A stretch of 64,000 nt of DNA, taken from the NCBI GenBank assembly GCA_963930645.1, contig OZ005649.1, positions 79,389,626 through 79,453,625 of the forward strand. Reading direction: 5' to 3'. Under the pieces are notes generated by a model. That model saw only the letters and a list, made by a program, of their open reading frames with translations. It was not told the DNA's origin and made no database searches. Position numbers and translations under genes: made by a program. Origin of the DNA: Salticus scenicus (Eukaryota > Arthropoda > Arachnida > Araneae > Salticidae). Shown here in pieces: positions 34,593-47,420 of the stretch. Numbering within the stretch: the first letter of the stretch is position 1; the number at the start of each line of letters is the position of its first letter.

Positions 34593-35826
34593 TAATGGAC
34601 AAAATTATAAGACCCCAACCGTTTTTTCCAAATACAGTGGTCAGCATAATTAGCAGACACTAATGGTCTAAAAGAAAATTCTCTAACATGGTTATTCAAT
34701 ATTTGGTGGAGCCGCCATTGTTTTTATAACATGAAAGATGCGATTCGGCATCGAATCTATCAATTCTAACAAAATATCGCGAGACAGTTCTTCCCAAGCA
34801 TATTTTATAGCATTGTTTAGGTCTTCGACCTATATGAACTGACTCCCATTCCGGTAAGCCGCACGAGCTAAGATTCCCCACAAGTTTTCGATGGGATTTA
34901 AGTCCGGGGAGCGAGAAGACCACGGGAGAACACTGATACTTTACTCTGAAAGCCACATTTTTGTTTCGTGTGATGCAGGAATCGGCACGTTATCGTGCTG
35001 GAAAGTGTAGTTTTCGTCACAAAGAAGTTCACCGTATATGGCTAGTTGATCTTTAAGAAGATTCTTATACTTTTCGAAATTCATTCTTGAATGCACAAAA
35101 ACAATATCCGTTTCCCCTTGAGCCGAAAAACCAGCCCAATCCATTACTGAGCCTCCACCCATTTGGCGGCTCATTAGTACATGGGGAAACTTCAGTAAAT
35201 CATGCCAATAATATTAAAACCTGTCAGGACGATTCAGGTTAAACTTTTTTTCATCAGAAACTAACACGGAGTATGATTTGGAGGTTGAGGCCATAGTTTG
35301 TTTAGCGAAGTTTAGACGCTCCATTTTGTGCCGGCTTAAAAGCGGTGGTTTTTTCTTCAATTTTTATATTTCACATAGGAAGCATTATGCAATTCTCCTT
35401 GAACTATTCACTTTCAAAGCACTTTTAATGCCTGTAGTGATCATCTTATCGTGTGTAGCGAGCGAAAGCACATGACGTCTGTCTCTCGAGGACAAGCAAG
35501 GAGTGCGTCCAGATCTTTTAATTACCGATCCATTAATTCATCTTTTAAAAACATTTCTAATTGCACATCTAGAGCGTTTAATAACTTTTGAAATATTGTT
35601 AATTTAAGCACCAGTTCCATTTAATCTCCAAATTTCGCGAATTTCACTTTCTTTTAATTTTGTACCTCGTGGCATGTTTGTAAATACGTGAAGTCTGTTA
35701 TCGTCTGCTTTCATTAATGGCTGACGACATAACAGCGTGCAGAAAATTTGCATATTGCACATTATTTTCGAAAAAAAGCAGGTGTTTTAATTAAAATGTT
35801 AGGATTTCTTATAATTTTGTCCATGG
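34593..35826 (-). mobile_element. Tc1-like transposon, full length but inactive
   Basis: Ends share ATGGACAAAATTATAAGA (left, from 34595) and its inverse (right, to 35824), with TA at 34591-34592 and 35827-35828. A second repeated block, CAGTGGTCAGCATAATTAGC near 34635, has a weak inverse near 35715. Its length of 1234 bases is typical of Tc1 elements. Confidence 0.8.
34692..35675 (-). pseudogene. Tc1-like transposase, disrupted
   Basis: Starts MPRGTKLKESEIREIWRLNG, the usual N-terminal helix-turn-helix. It continues through KVIKRSRCAIRN and RSGRTPCLSSRDRR into the catalytic half: GGGSVMDWAGFSAQGE, QHDNVPIPASHETKMWL (second catalytic aspartate) and SPDLNPIENLWGI (the glutamate of a DD34E triad), ending TMAAPPNIE. 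At least five stops and one or more frameshifts break it, so the protein is dead. Length matches the ~330-residue family. Confidence 0.85.
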
Positions 35827-36109
35827 TATTTTTAAAATCTTATTTTATTTTATTTTATTTTATTTATTTATTTATTTATTTATTTTTTTGCGAAATCACA
35901 AGCGTAAAATAATCCCCTATGTAGTAAATATCTATAAAGTATCATGAAAAATTTCTGAGAAGTTCAAAAAGGATGTTTCACTTATAAAGCTTATAAAAAT
36001 AATATACATATATATATTTTCTTTAATTAATTTCGTTTATGGCGAAATAAATTGTGAGTTTATATAAAAAATTAAAAATACTTGTGAAATACTTTCTTAA
36101 AAATGTTAT

Positions 36110-36114
<5 letters not shown>

Positions 36115-36156
<42 letters not shown>
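36115..36156. repeat. Poly-T tract (42 bases)
   Basis: The longest uninterrupted homopolymer in the window. Confidence 0.95.
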
Positions 36157-36161
<5 letters not shown>

Positions 36162-37007
36162 TTGCCCTCATATTTTGTTTTATTTCAGGGAATCTAATTA
36201 TAATTTTTCATCAATTTAAAAACCCATTTAAAAATGCAGAACTTCTTTATTAAAGAGGTGATTTGAAAGTAATTACATAAAATTCAGATGGTGTGTTTAT
36301 AAAAGATAATTTAAAGACTTCTAAATGTCATTTCTAAGAATATTATTATATTTAAAAAGATATGCATATGAGAATTAAAAATTTTAGTCTGCTCAGAACA
36401 ATTTGATTACACACATACACAAAAAAGCATTATTTCGGAAATTTTATTTTTGTATATTATAATAATACCTAAATAGTATTTAATTTAAAAAATAAAAATA
36501 AATAAAAATAGCGTTTGTTTTCTTTTATTTTTGTGTGTAATCATTAACATGTATTGTGGCGAACAGAATTTCAGTTCTTCTAAAAAAAGGAAAGATGGTA
36601 GGAGGTTTTATAAAAATTTGTTTACAACCAGACAACACTGTATTGCCATTAAGCATTGATTGAATCAAAATGAAAATGTGAGTAAAAACCTTTATAGTTT
36701 AGCGTTTATTTTTAAAGAACTGAAATTATGGTTATTCTATCTCTCATAACTTTTTTTTTTTTTTTTTTAAATTTACACGATATTTGTTTGCGGTTTTGGA
36801 ACAAGTTACTCAATACATTTAGTTATTAAATTATGCAAAGTGAATTTTTTAAGTACCAGCACATGCGAAGATAAATATTATTTAGTAAAAATGCTCATAT
36901 GCCGTAAAATATTTAAAGTTTTTATATTCTGATTGCAGTATGCAGTGTCTAAGGAAGTATGATAATTTTTCTGAAAATGTCTTTGCTCTGGGTTTAATAC
37001 CTTATGC

Positions 37008-37008
<1 letters not shown>

Positions 37009-37048
<40 letters not shown>

Positions 37049-37049
37049 A
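37009..37049. repeat. (AAAT)n microsatellite
   Basis: About ten AAAT units. Confidence 0.95.
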
Positions 37050-37500
37050 AGTGGACTTTTTTTTTCAATGTTTTAAAAAACCGTGTTACAATATCCGTGA
37101 ATGTATGTGGTAGCATCTTTAAAATTTGTAGCGATAATGAAAAAATTCCTCTTAATCACACGCTACACTGCATCTCAAGAATGACTTTTTACAGGATGAT
37201 CCATAACATTTTTGATTTGTCTTTAATCATTTACTGGTCCACTTTTCTTTTTATGGACATAACTTTTTCTGAAGTATATGAGGTATTAGGTGTTTTTTTA
37301 CGTTACCAAAGTTTCAAGATGATTCCAAAAGAAATTTCTAGCTATTTTTCTAGCGTCTAAATTCGATAGAATCCAAATACTTATTAGTAGGTTGGAGAGG
37401 TTGAGTGAATCCCGATGGTTTAGATTCATAGAGCAATGCCCGATCGAAGGTACTTTCATGACGAAGTGGTACACACTGTAACATTAGAAATAAAAAGATG

Positions 37501-37975
37501 CACTGAGAAAAAATTCTGTAACTGACATCTAGAATCTAAGTTGTGGCTCTAGAAAAAATAGTTCCATGTCATCCTCATAAATTCTAGTCCCCTTGGAAAG
37601 CGATTTCTAGAAGCCCCTACTAGAATTCTAGTGCATTCGCTTATATTATAGAGGGCAAAACTATTTAAAAATCTCTGCAAATAAATGAGACTACAAGAGG
37701 CGGGTTCCAGGAACTATAATCTTGGTTTGTTACCAAATTCTAGAAAATCAAGCGAGAATTTTTCGCAATACAAATGATTCAGAATATTTAGTGTATTCAG
37801 AATATTGTTTCACCATCTAGAAATGTGTACACTAGAAATTCTCGATAATTTCGTCTATTCAGTTTATTGGCGTGCCTTATGCGCATAGATCGGAAATCTA
37901 TATTTCTAGTTAAGGGACTTAGAAAAAGGCCACTTATTCATTCTAGAGGAAGGCGGTATATTTTTTTTCTCAGTG
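37501..37975 (+). mobile_element. MITE, CACTGAGAAAAA family, copy 3
   Basis: Complete 475-base copy with both ends (CACTGAGAAAAAA...TTTTTTCTCAGTG), very close to copy 1. The frame at 37867-38088 starts inside it and runs out of it and is not a gene. Confidence 0.88.
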
Positions 37976-38742
37976 TGTCACGTAAACGAATATTCGTTTT
38001 AATAATAAATAAACACAAACAATTATTTGCATTACACTCACAAAATGATACTTCGAGCACTATCTTTGACCTATCTTTCATTTATTAATGTACATTTTTT
38101 TTTTTTTTTTTTTTTTACGAATATTCACTTATGAGGCGTCTGTTTCTGTGTATATCACTGCGCTAGAAAAGCTTTTTCCATCTTCATTTATCTTATCCTA
38201 ATTATTTTTTAATTTTATTAAAATAAGCTTCATATTTCAGTTTTTACGCAATTCCACAGCATTTCAGATCCAATAATCCCACAATTACAGTTTAAGTAAA
38301 ACAATGCTCAATTTTGCCTTATTAAGAATATTGAAAATTCCGAATAGCATACAAAGTTTTCAAATTAGTTTATCCATAGTCAGTACAGTCCATACCAGTT
38401 TCATAAATAATATTTTAAAACATACCCAACAATTTTACGATGAAATGCATGTTTTTATTCCTCTATTTTGCATATAAGAAAATCGTAAATTTCAAATAAA
38501 CTACGTAGTCTTTAAAGTACAATGTTGAAACGAAAGTTGAAAGTTTACAAAGACATGTGTATATGTGAGTCATTAATTTTACTGTTCGATTATGGATAAA
38601 TAAACAAATATTTTTCCAAAACTCTGTATTTCAGATTATTCGGTAATAAAAAAATAATATTTTCTGATTACAGAAATTGATATGTAGTATACAACGAAAT
38701 AATAAATAAATGTGCATTAAAGTAATATGAAATAAATTACAA
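37976..38742. other. AT-rich DNA
   Basis: A poly-T run (38096-38116) and no recognisable gene. Confidence 0.5.
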
Positions 38743-38746
38743 TTAA

Positions 38747-39075
38747 CACTTTCGCGACCGCCGACGTAGATTCGCGTCATTTGCAAATCTGTAACTCCGC
38801 CTGTGGGCGTTTCTTTCGCAATTTGTATTTTATTTATTTCTTAAGAATAAGCCCTATATACATATTTGTACAATCTAATGTACTATGGATACCAATACTT
38901 TGATTAGAAATAATATAATTATAAAATTTATCAACTTGTAAAATAAATGTGAATCGAAAAAATTTCGTTCTGAAATATTGTAACTTGGGAGAATAACGCC
39001 CACAGGCGGACCTTAGCGGAAAAAATAAATAAATAAATAAATAAATAAAAAATAAACCATGCGGTTGCGAAAGTG
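38747..39075. mobile_element. piggyBac-like MITE 1
   Basis: Flanked by TTAA (38743-38746 and 39076-39079), with ends CACTTTCGCGACCGC and GCGGTTGCGAAAGTG. A second, subterminal inverted pair CCGCCTGTGGGCGTT (38797-38811) and AACGCCCACAGGCGG (38995-39009) is perfect over 15 bases. The TTAA target and two-tier inverted repeats are piggyBac features. Length 329 bases, no coding. Confidence 0.82.
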
Positions 39076-39909
39076 TTAATATGGTGAAAGTACATAATTT
39101 GTTATGTTTATTATTCTAAAGATAGTTCACTTTAATTGCAATAGAATTATGTGCAAAAAGCATTTAATAAATATTTATTCGTAGAAAATGAAAAATCTGA
39201 AAAAAAAAAAAAAGTTTCTTTAATCTTTTCAATTTTAAACTTGATTCTGTTTAAGTTAACTTTTAAGTATTTTTTTTTTTTTTTAATCTTTATTTTTCTT
39301 TAATAAAGATTAGTTTTAAATATATTATTATTATATCTGTCATGATTAGTTTTATATAAAACAATGTAAAACATTTTTAACGTTTGGGAAAAAAAATAAT
39401 AATAACTTCTAATTAAAACGGTTTTAAAAGGATTTATATTTTGTCTTGTAATAAAGAATATTTCAATAATTAAAGAAGCACAGTAAGTTTATGAAGAATA
39501 TGATGAAGATGTATGAGATTATCAAGCTAAATTTTATTTCCAAATAAATCAAAGAGTCTTAATTTGAAACGTTTTTGTCAGTTTTTCTGATCATATTCAG
39601 TTTAAAATAGCTAATTTGCTGTTGTGATTACGAATTAGTTTCTCTTTGTAATAGGAGTACCACGGGCTAAGTAATTTTATTTATTTTTATTTATTTTTTA
39701 TTTATTTTTGTTTTTGTTAAGATGTTTATAATAAAAAAGAAAAAATAAAATCTGGTGTAATACAACCACACGTTTCCATTATCCAGTATTACACGTATTG
39801 AATGCACTATTGATAATGTGATCAAAAAACGACCTAACAAATTATACACCTAAGAAATGTTTTAAAAATGAAAGCGGACAGACATACAAAACAAAGCTTA
39901 CACAGTCAG

Positions 39910-40009
<100 letters not shown>

Positions 40010-40120
40010 ATATTTGAAAAGACCTGTTTTGGAAATCTAAAAATAGCCTACCTAATCCTGATGACTGTTAATTTTCTTTTAATAACCACGTAATAAACGA
40101 GTAAGGATATTTAAAATGGT

Positions 40121-40420
40121 TTTATGTAGCAGTTTTCAGGAAAATCATTAGAGCCGTTTTTTAAATAACTATTTTCATTAAAACTTGGTATACTGAATAG
40201 TTGACCAGAAAACAACAATTACGTATGAAAAGATATCTAAAAGGAAGGTAATATGGACAGTTTGAAAAAAATCCGTATTGTCGTTTTTTAAGCAATCCAT
40301 TTGGATGAACTGATAATTAGGTACTTATACCCTGAACTGATCAAATAATTTACACGGAATAAAATCTAATAGCGTGTTTATGTAGCAAAGTTGAAGAAGA
40401 TCGATAGAGCCGTTTTTGCG
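40121..40420. repeat. Two degenerate copies of a transposon-tail-like motif
   Basis: TTTATGTAGCA followed by GAAAATCATTAGAGCCG (40121) or GAAGATCGATAGAGCCG (40378), each running into GTTTTT. These phrases are common in degraded arthropod repeats. The parent element was not identified. Confidence 0.4.
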
Positions 40421-41645
40421 GTACGGACTTACGATTCCGATTCAGGTTTTGCAGTTTTCACCAAGATTCGGAAAAATCATCTGTAAACTAGACTTATTTG
40501 AATTCTGAAGTTTTATAGTTCTATCTTTATTAGTTTCATATATATAATAGTCAGAAGATTTACTTCATACATGCATACACAAACACACTGACCAATTGTG
40601 AAAAAAAAACTTTTTTTTTTTTTTTTTTTTTACGATTAAATCAGAACTCAATATAGGATTTCTTTGACCAAATACAATTCTCCCATACCTACGCAAGTCG
40701 GGTAATGGAAGTAAAAATTGATTTGTATATAAGTGATAATATATTCAGATGACAGGGTAGAAAAAAAAAAGAAGAAGAAGAAGGGATATTTTGAGTTATT
40801 TCAATCTTCACACAGAAAAACCATAAAAATAAGACAGTCTCTTTTTTTGCATTTCAGTTAAAGTATTTCTTAAAATAGATACCCAAATGTATTTAACTTA
40901 ATATTTAAAGAGCGCATATTCATAAAAAAAAAAAGAAGATTTAAAATTTTACTAAATTTTAAAAGAAAAACAAAATACGCACATTACATTAAAAAGAATA
41001 ATGACATCGTGAAAGATTCCCCATATTGAAAAGAAAAAAGAAAATAGATAAAGCAAATATATATCAAGTGAAATCGGATATTACTGATTCAATTTGCAAA
41101 CAAAAATGTACAAATCAATACATTTCTCCCTATTTTGTGTATAAAAAATGCATCATGGGAAATAATTTTTAGATTAAAGGAAATGAAATATTTTCCCAGA
41201 GTGTCAGCATTTCGTTTAAAATCAATGATTGTGTTTGATTTTCATAAAAAAAAAGGATGCACAATTGTAACACAGATGTGCATAGATATTTGATTTAGTT
41301 TTCAAAATGATTTCAATTTTTTGCTTCGATCTGCAGTTATATATATATATATTTATTCAATTCAATTTATTTCCTGGACATTCTTTCCATAAAAATAAAT
41401 AATAATAATAAAGTTAATTAACATATAACAGTTAATGTATAACAGTCAAAAATTTTATAAAATATAATTATCGTTTTTAAAAAGTTTAATGACTGTTTTA
41501 TAAAAGTTCAATTTTAAATCGTGTGGAAAAGGGATATTCTCTTTCAGTGAGTACCATACATTATAGATTGACTCAAAAACAATTATGAAATCCAGAACCA
41601 TATTTTAAAATACGGTACATGATAACTAATATCGGTAACTCATCA

Positions 41646-41646
<1 letters not shown>

Positions 41647-41682
<36 letters not shown>
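41647..41682. repeat. Poly-A tract (36 bases)
   Basis: Uninterrupted A run. A 36-base A run also occurs at 28153-28188. Confidence 0.95.
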
Positions 41683-41687
<5 letters not shown>

Positions 41688-43366
41688 AAACAATTAGAAC
41701 CTTACTGTAAGTAATTTCGAAAGTAATCTAAATGTAATGCAATAAAGTTTTGTAATACAATGTATCATGTTTAAATATTTATTTTTAATCATTTCATGTA
41801 CCTAGAAAATCAACATTATTCATGCAGACTTCTATGTATGCCTTTATCCATTACATTCCTACCTTCTATAGTTTTTAAGACAGGAAAAAAAATTAAAAAG
41901 TCAAATATGATTGTATAAGAAGCATGTAAAATTAAACAGAATTATTATGTGACAGAAGATCTTAATTTGAAAGCAAAATAAGCATTTTTGCTCTACATCA
42001 TTTTCATAAATTTACCAATTTGCGAAATGTTTGATAGAAATTGCTTTTTTACATGATCATAACAATTTGCAATTTTTTTGAATTTGTTACTATAAAGGCA
42101 TTTATTTATTATTGATATTACTATTTTTCAGTACAAATTTTCCGGACTGATATTCCATTACGAGGTTTTAAATATGAAAAATGTGAATAAGTATTTCGAA
42201 ACCATTACAGCGATTGAGCTTTTTCTTGATCTGAGTACATATTCCGCTAATTCGATACAGTTCTTCTTTTATATACATAACAACAAAAGGTCATAAACGT
42301 AAATAAATTTAATTACTTCCACATCAAATTTGATTATTTGACGATATCTATTTGTGAGTTTTGCCTATAAATACCCTAAAAGACAGATTTATAGACTAAT
42401 TAATACAAAACATAATTATTCGGATTCAAGAGACATCAAATCATACAATTGTACGAAAAACGCATTTTTAAAAATTCGACACCAAAGCATATCTTCTCGT
42501 AAAATATATGGTAAAAGAAAGTTTAAAAAAAATTTAAGTTAAAGAGAAATTTTGTTAGATTTTTATTCAAACAATAATAATTATTTAAAACGTAAATTGC
42601 ATAAAAAATTTTCTATAAAATGATACATAAAATAATTCTAAATATATATATTAATATGTATAGTAATCATATTAAATTATATAAAATATTTTTTATAAAA
42701 AAAGTTTATTGTGTATTTTCATTTTGTTGTTATTGCTTCAAAACCGATATTTTGCATGTGATAAAGTTTATTTTATTTTATTTTATTTATTTATTTTTTT
42801 ATGTAAATAAAATATTCTGAAATAAACATGCAATTTTAATCGTTTTTCCCTTGCAAATGCAGTTAAGAAAAAAGCGTTAACTAAATTATGTTCAGAATAT
42901 GTTTAAATATCGTTAAAATCTTTCAACTTTTGTTTGATGTGATTTCAGTTAGTTTGATTAGTTTTTTTTTTTTTCAAAAGTTTGATAAAGAAAAAAGAAA
43001 CTGAAATAAATTAGGAGAGTATTAGATCCTCGGTTCCTGAAATTCAAGAAGGGATTAATAATAGATAGCGTCTTCATAGAGAACAGCAATATGTATTGAA
43101 GCGCGAACTTCCTTCCCTTTTCCCCTCCCAATTTATCTTATAATGAGACATTTTTGTTTAGTCAGCATTAAGAACCTTAAAGTATTTTGTATTCCAAAAA
43201 ACTAAACTAAAATCTCACCTTCTCCCCCACAAAATACCTCTATTATTATTATTATTATTATTGGGTTGAGGGATTATCAAACAGGGATTTTTGATTTTTT
43301 GATTTGAATTAAATATTCAAGAACGTGGAAATTATAAAGGAAGAATATTTTCTAGACTACTTTGAT

Positions 43367-43399
<33 letters not shown>

Positions 43400-43633
43400 A
43401 TTTAAGGTCCTTACATAGGCATATATCCTGCACTGTTCAATCCTCCTAATGAAAAGTAAGCTAATTTAAAAATATTAATATTTAAGTTATTCTTATGTTT
43501 TCAATTGTGTAACATTGTGTTGTGTGCAAACTGTTCAAACGTTTGTACGATTTTTTACAACTTTTATTTTTCACACTTTATTTTATTTATTTATTTATTT
43601 TTTTTTTTTAAGTCAAAACCTATCTTTTTGAGG

Positions 43634-43667
<34 letters not shown>

Positions 43668-45304
43668 GACGAAACAAAGTTATCTGTTCTATTTTTTCCC
43701 CTTTGAAATGTAGTTAAAAATACTACTGATTCCAAAAAAGTTTTATAACTGACTACTCGTACAAATAAAAATATTCGTATCCAATAATTCACTGTTTCTA
43801 TAGTTAGTTTCTGGAAGTCTAGATTACAGACATGATTTTTATTATAGGAATAACACCTAAGTGTTATTATATTATTACGATTTTTTTAAAAAAAAACATG
43901 TTTATAAGATTTGATAATAAATATTTAAAATGAAACATAAAAATTTATACAAAGAACAATGATTTTTTTATTAACGAAATTTAAATAATCCTTTACGTTT
44001 GTTAAATTTATAAACACAAACTGTAAACCCTGAACATTAACGGAAAGCTTTATTTATTGCCATATATATATGATATAAAAACAAATGTATTTTTTTTCCC
44101 GAAAAGTAATGCTTAGAGAATCTTACACCGCTATCTTCATTCACTATTTTACTATCATCTTATAAAAACATCATTTCGAATAAAATATATATCCAGTTTC
44201 AAATACTTTTATTCATATGATAATGTAAATGTGATTTGAATTATACTAAATTACATTATTCTTATCTGAAGAAAAAGTATAAAGCAATTTTTTTTTTTAA
44301 ATAAAATATTCAAAGATTTCTTTTTTAAAAAAATGAGAAGAAAATATATGGACTGAAAAAAGAAATTCAAGTTTTATTATTTCATTTTTATTTTTTTAAG
44401 AGAAAGATACATTTTCAAATATTCCCTTCTAAAAATATTGGATAGCATAGCAAGATGAATAGTTACATTCCTGAGTTGATTAGATTCATAGTTGGGATTA
44501 GATTCATCCGATATATAAAAAAGCTATTTTTTTCCTTTAAAAATCTTCCTTTGAATGAATGATGCCATATAAATTTATTTTAATAATTATTTAATGTATC
44601 ATACAATATATATCTTCCATTCTATTTGTATAATTATTACTATTGTTATTGACTCAGGGAAAAAATATTGCAAAGTATTTATGAGATAGTTAAACTTATT
44701 CGCATAAAAACTATCAGTTAAATATTTTTCTTTTCTTTTTTAGTAAATTAAAAAAAAAAAAAAAAAATCAGTGGATACTTTGATAATGATAAATAATTAG
44801 CAATTATAATTATAAAAATACAGACAATTAGTGGTATGAATGCAATTATCATAATATACCAATTTTTATACCTTGCATTTTTTTTTTTTACGAAAATTTT
44901 TAAATTATATTTAAGAATTTGAAATGATGAAATCAAATGATAGTACTTATTGCATTATTTTTTCGTTAATTAATCATTATTTGTTGTTGTAATTCGTACT
45001 ACAGTATAAATGGTAAACTACATGAATTCAAACTTCATTTGGTTCTAGTTTTTATTATTTTCTCTGACAAGTTGAGATATTTTTCTCTTAATAAATAACT
45101 AATAAGAACTTTATTATAAGATAAATTTATGTATTATTTGAAAAATCATCGGGAAATTTTAAGGTATGAGTTTTGTTTTACATAGGTTAAAAAAAAAAGT
45201 AATTAAAAAATTAAGTTACTATTTAAACCTACTTTCAGCAAATATTTATTAAAAATTCTGCTATAAACTCAAGACATATCGCAAAATACATCAGTCATGT
45301 AAAT

Positions 45305-45590
45305 TTAAAAAAATGAAGAAGTTATTATTTCAATGTACTCATTTTCTTGTGAAAAATGCAGTATAAAAGTTAAAAAGTTAAAATTGCCAACATATGTTTC
45401 CATACCAAACAGTATAATTTCAAGATTTTTGAAAAACGTACCATTGAGTTTTGTAAAAATGGTACTGTTTGTCATCGAAACATATCTTGACAATTTTAAC
45501 TTTTTCACTTTTATCCTAAAAATTTCAGCAAGAAAAATGCAAATTAACTTATATTTTACATTGAAAATAAAAATGTAAATGATCATTATT
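45305..45590. mobile_element. Imperfect palindrome, unit A copy
   Basis: Centre near 45441. Arms share AAGTTAAAAAGTTAAAATTG, CATATGTTTC and AACAGTA, so the two strands encode almost the same peptide (KVKKLKL..YVS..NS.I) in opposite directions. That explains the pair of overlapping ~80-codon frames; it is not evidence for two genes. A copy lies at about 49553-49835. Confidence 0.75.
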
Positions 45591-45774
45591 TTCTAAAAAT
45601 CTGTATACTACATAAATTAACAAATTCAATGGAAGGGATGTATTACGAATAAAATCAGTAATTTAAATAATGAAAGAAGAAAAAGAAACGTAAATATGAT
45701 CGAATCATTACATTATTTTACAGTAGGGATGAATCATTAAAAATTAACAAATGTAACTAACCTGGAGTTACATA

Positions 45775-45812
<38 letters not shown>

Positions 45813-46445
45813 TATCCTATAAAATTACCTTTAATTAGAAATTGTAAAAAAAAAAAAAAAGAAAAAAAAAATATATTAATTTTTAGTATTTACATTAAAA
45901 AGGTACGTAAAATGTTTTTTGCGGCAAAGGAGACATTATTTTATTATCTTACTATTATTTTTCTTTATTAAATGAAAATATTGTAACTACATCATTTTCA
46001 CCAAAAATGTTCAACTTCACTTTCCTAGAAACATTGTTAATTGAATTTTCATAACTGATGTACAAAGACTGGAGACTGTGGAGGGGGGGGGGAATAAGAG
46101 AAAAAATGAAACTAACTTTCAAAATATCCTTTTTAAGTTGTTTCAGAACAAAGAAAATTCCATTGACGGATGCGTCTTATTAATAAACGAATAAGTATAT
46201 CATAAATATTATATATATATATATATACATATAGGGTGGCTGTAATTAAACTTGGCGTATTCCTAGTGCTTTGTAGCTCTAACTAAAACGAAATTAGAGT
46301 CGAAAATTTGTATATAGATATTTCAAAGGATGCGGTATAGGAATCTGAAAAAAAAAAAAATAATAATAATAATAATAATAATAATTTACCCTCTGAGGGG
46401 GCATGCACCAAAATACTTAAAAGTTACAAATTTTAACACAAACTG

Positions 46446-46448
46446 CAC

Positions 46449-46484
<36 letters not shown>

Positions 46485-46595
46485 TCTTTGCTGCCAGAAA
46501 TTTTCTGTAATGACAGAAAAATACGTTTTGTTAACGTAATTTTTCCGTAATTTACAACTATTTTCTCAAATTACAGAAAACTTATGGCAGCAAAT

Positions 46596-46632
<37 letters not shown>

Positions 46633-46635
46633 GCG
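46446..46635. mobile_element. Nested MITE with CACTGTAAAA ends, unit A copy
   Basis: Ends CACTGTAAAAAAAA and TTTTTTTTACAGCG; inside them TTTGCTGCCA pairs with TGGCAGCAAA and TTTTCTGTAAT with ATTACAGAAAA. The arms contain long poly-A and poly-T tracts that vary between units A and B. Confidence 0.7.
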
Positions 46636-46689
46636 TACTATATTTATTACGAATTTTATCGTTATTTGTTATAAGTTGCAGATTGTTTA

Positions 46690-46860
46690 TCTATGGAGAT
46701 CCTGCTGTTCAATGTGGGCCCCATCATTCATCTGTAAAATCTGCAACCGATGAATAGTATGTTCAACAGCTGGTCGCCAGTGATCCTCCGCACATGCAGC
46801 GTTATACAGTCCTTCAAGTCAGCCAAAATTACGACATTTCTTTTAAAAACCAAACTCTTT
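46690..46860 (-). pseudogene. C-terminal transposase fragment, unit A copy
   Basis: RNVVILADLKDCITLHVRRI and TGD is followed, after a frameshift, by EHTIHRLQILQMNDGAHIEQ. This L..CI..H...IT.....EHTIHRLQ...DGAHIE pattern resembles, as I recall, the C-terminus of a mariner/Tc1-related transposase common in arthropod repeats. No catalytic domain remains. Confidence 0.5.
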
Positions 46861-47075
46861 AAATGGCTCAATAACTAAAATTTCCATAGATTAAGAGAGG
46901 GGGAATGAGCCGACCCAACTGTGGAAGATGTACGGGTAATCATTTCGTCATCTGTAAAATTTTGAAACAAAAATCTTTTCAAAATGCAAGAGTAACAGTT
47001 TTAAATGTCATATGCTTTGAAATATAACACAGTTATTTATTAGAAAACTTTTCAAGTATTTTGACTATAATTCTT

Positions 47076-47111
<36 letters not shown>

Positions 47112-47296
47112 ATGTCCACTCGGAGGGAAAATTTTAAAATTTTATTTATTTACTTATTCATTTATTTATTTATCTGCAGATCCCTAAAGCGCATCCTTTG
47201 AAATGTCTTTATGGAAATTATCGACTCAATATTCATTTAAGTGAGATCTACAGAGTGTTCTGAATAAGCCAACTTTAATTATGGTCATCCTGCAAT

Positions 47297-47300
<4 letters not shown>

Positions 47301-47341
<41 letters not shown>
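47301..47341. repeat. (AC)n-(AT)n microsatellite
   Basis: About 13 AC units then TA units at the right edge of the GGGTGGC element. Unit B has lost the AC part. Confidence 0.95.
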
Positions 47342-47382
47342 ATTATTTTATGTTTGGTAGTTACATTTCTTTATTCATTTAC

Positions 47383-47420
<38 letters not shown>

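Larger units (their letters stand above)
35827..37500. other. AT-rich DNA
   Basis: TTTTA and TTTA repeats (35845-35887), a 42-base T run (36115-36156), an AAAT repeat (37009-37049). The frame at 37097-37360 starts at GTG, shows no motif and was not accepted. Confidence 0.5.
46234..47290. mobile_element. Mariner/Tc1-type element with GGGTGGC ends, unit A copy
   Basis: The left end GGGTGGCTGTAATTAAAC is mirrored at the right by TTTAATTATGGTCATCC. The arms stay similar for about 130 bases, sharing ATTTCAAAGGATGCG. In unit B the element is flanked by TA. The interior holds a fragment of transposase C-terminus on the minus strand and a nested MITE. It is too short and too damaged to be autonomous. 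Confidence 0.7.

Noticed and set aside
37097..37360. 87-codon plus-strand frame
   Set aside because: It begins at GTG, has no splice signals or motif, and lies in AT-rich DNA.
43505..43717. Lysine-run frame across a poly-A tract
   Set aside because: It exists only because a 33-base A run is translated. The same applies to the frames at 46330-46539 and 48051-48260.
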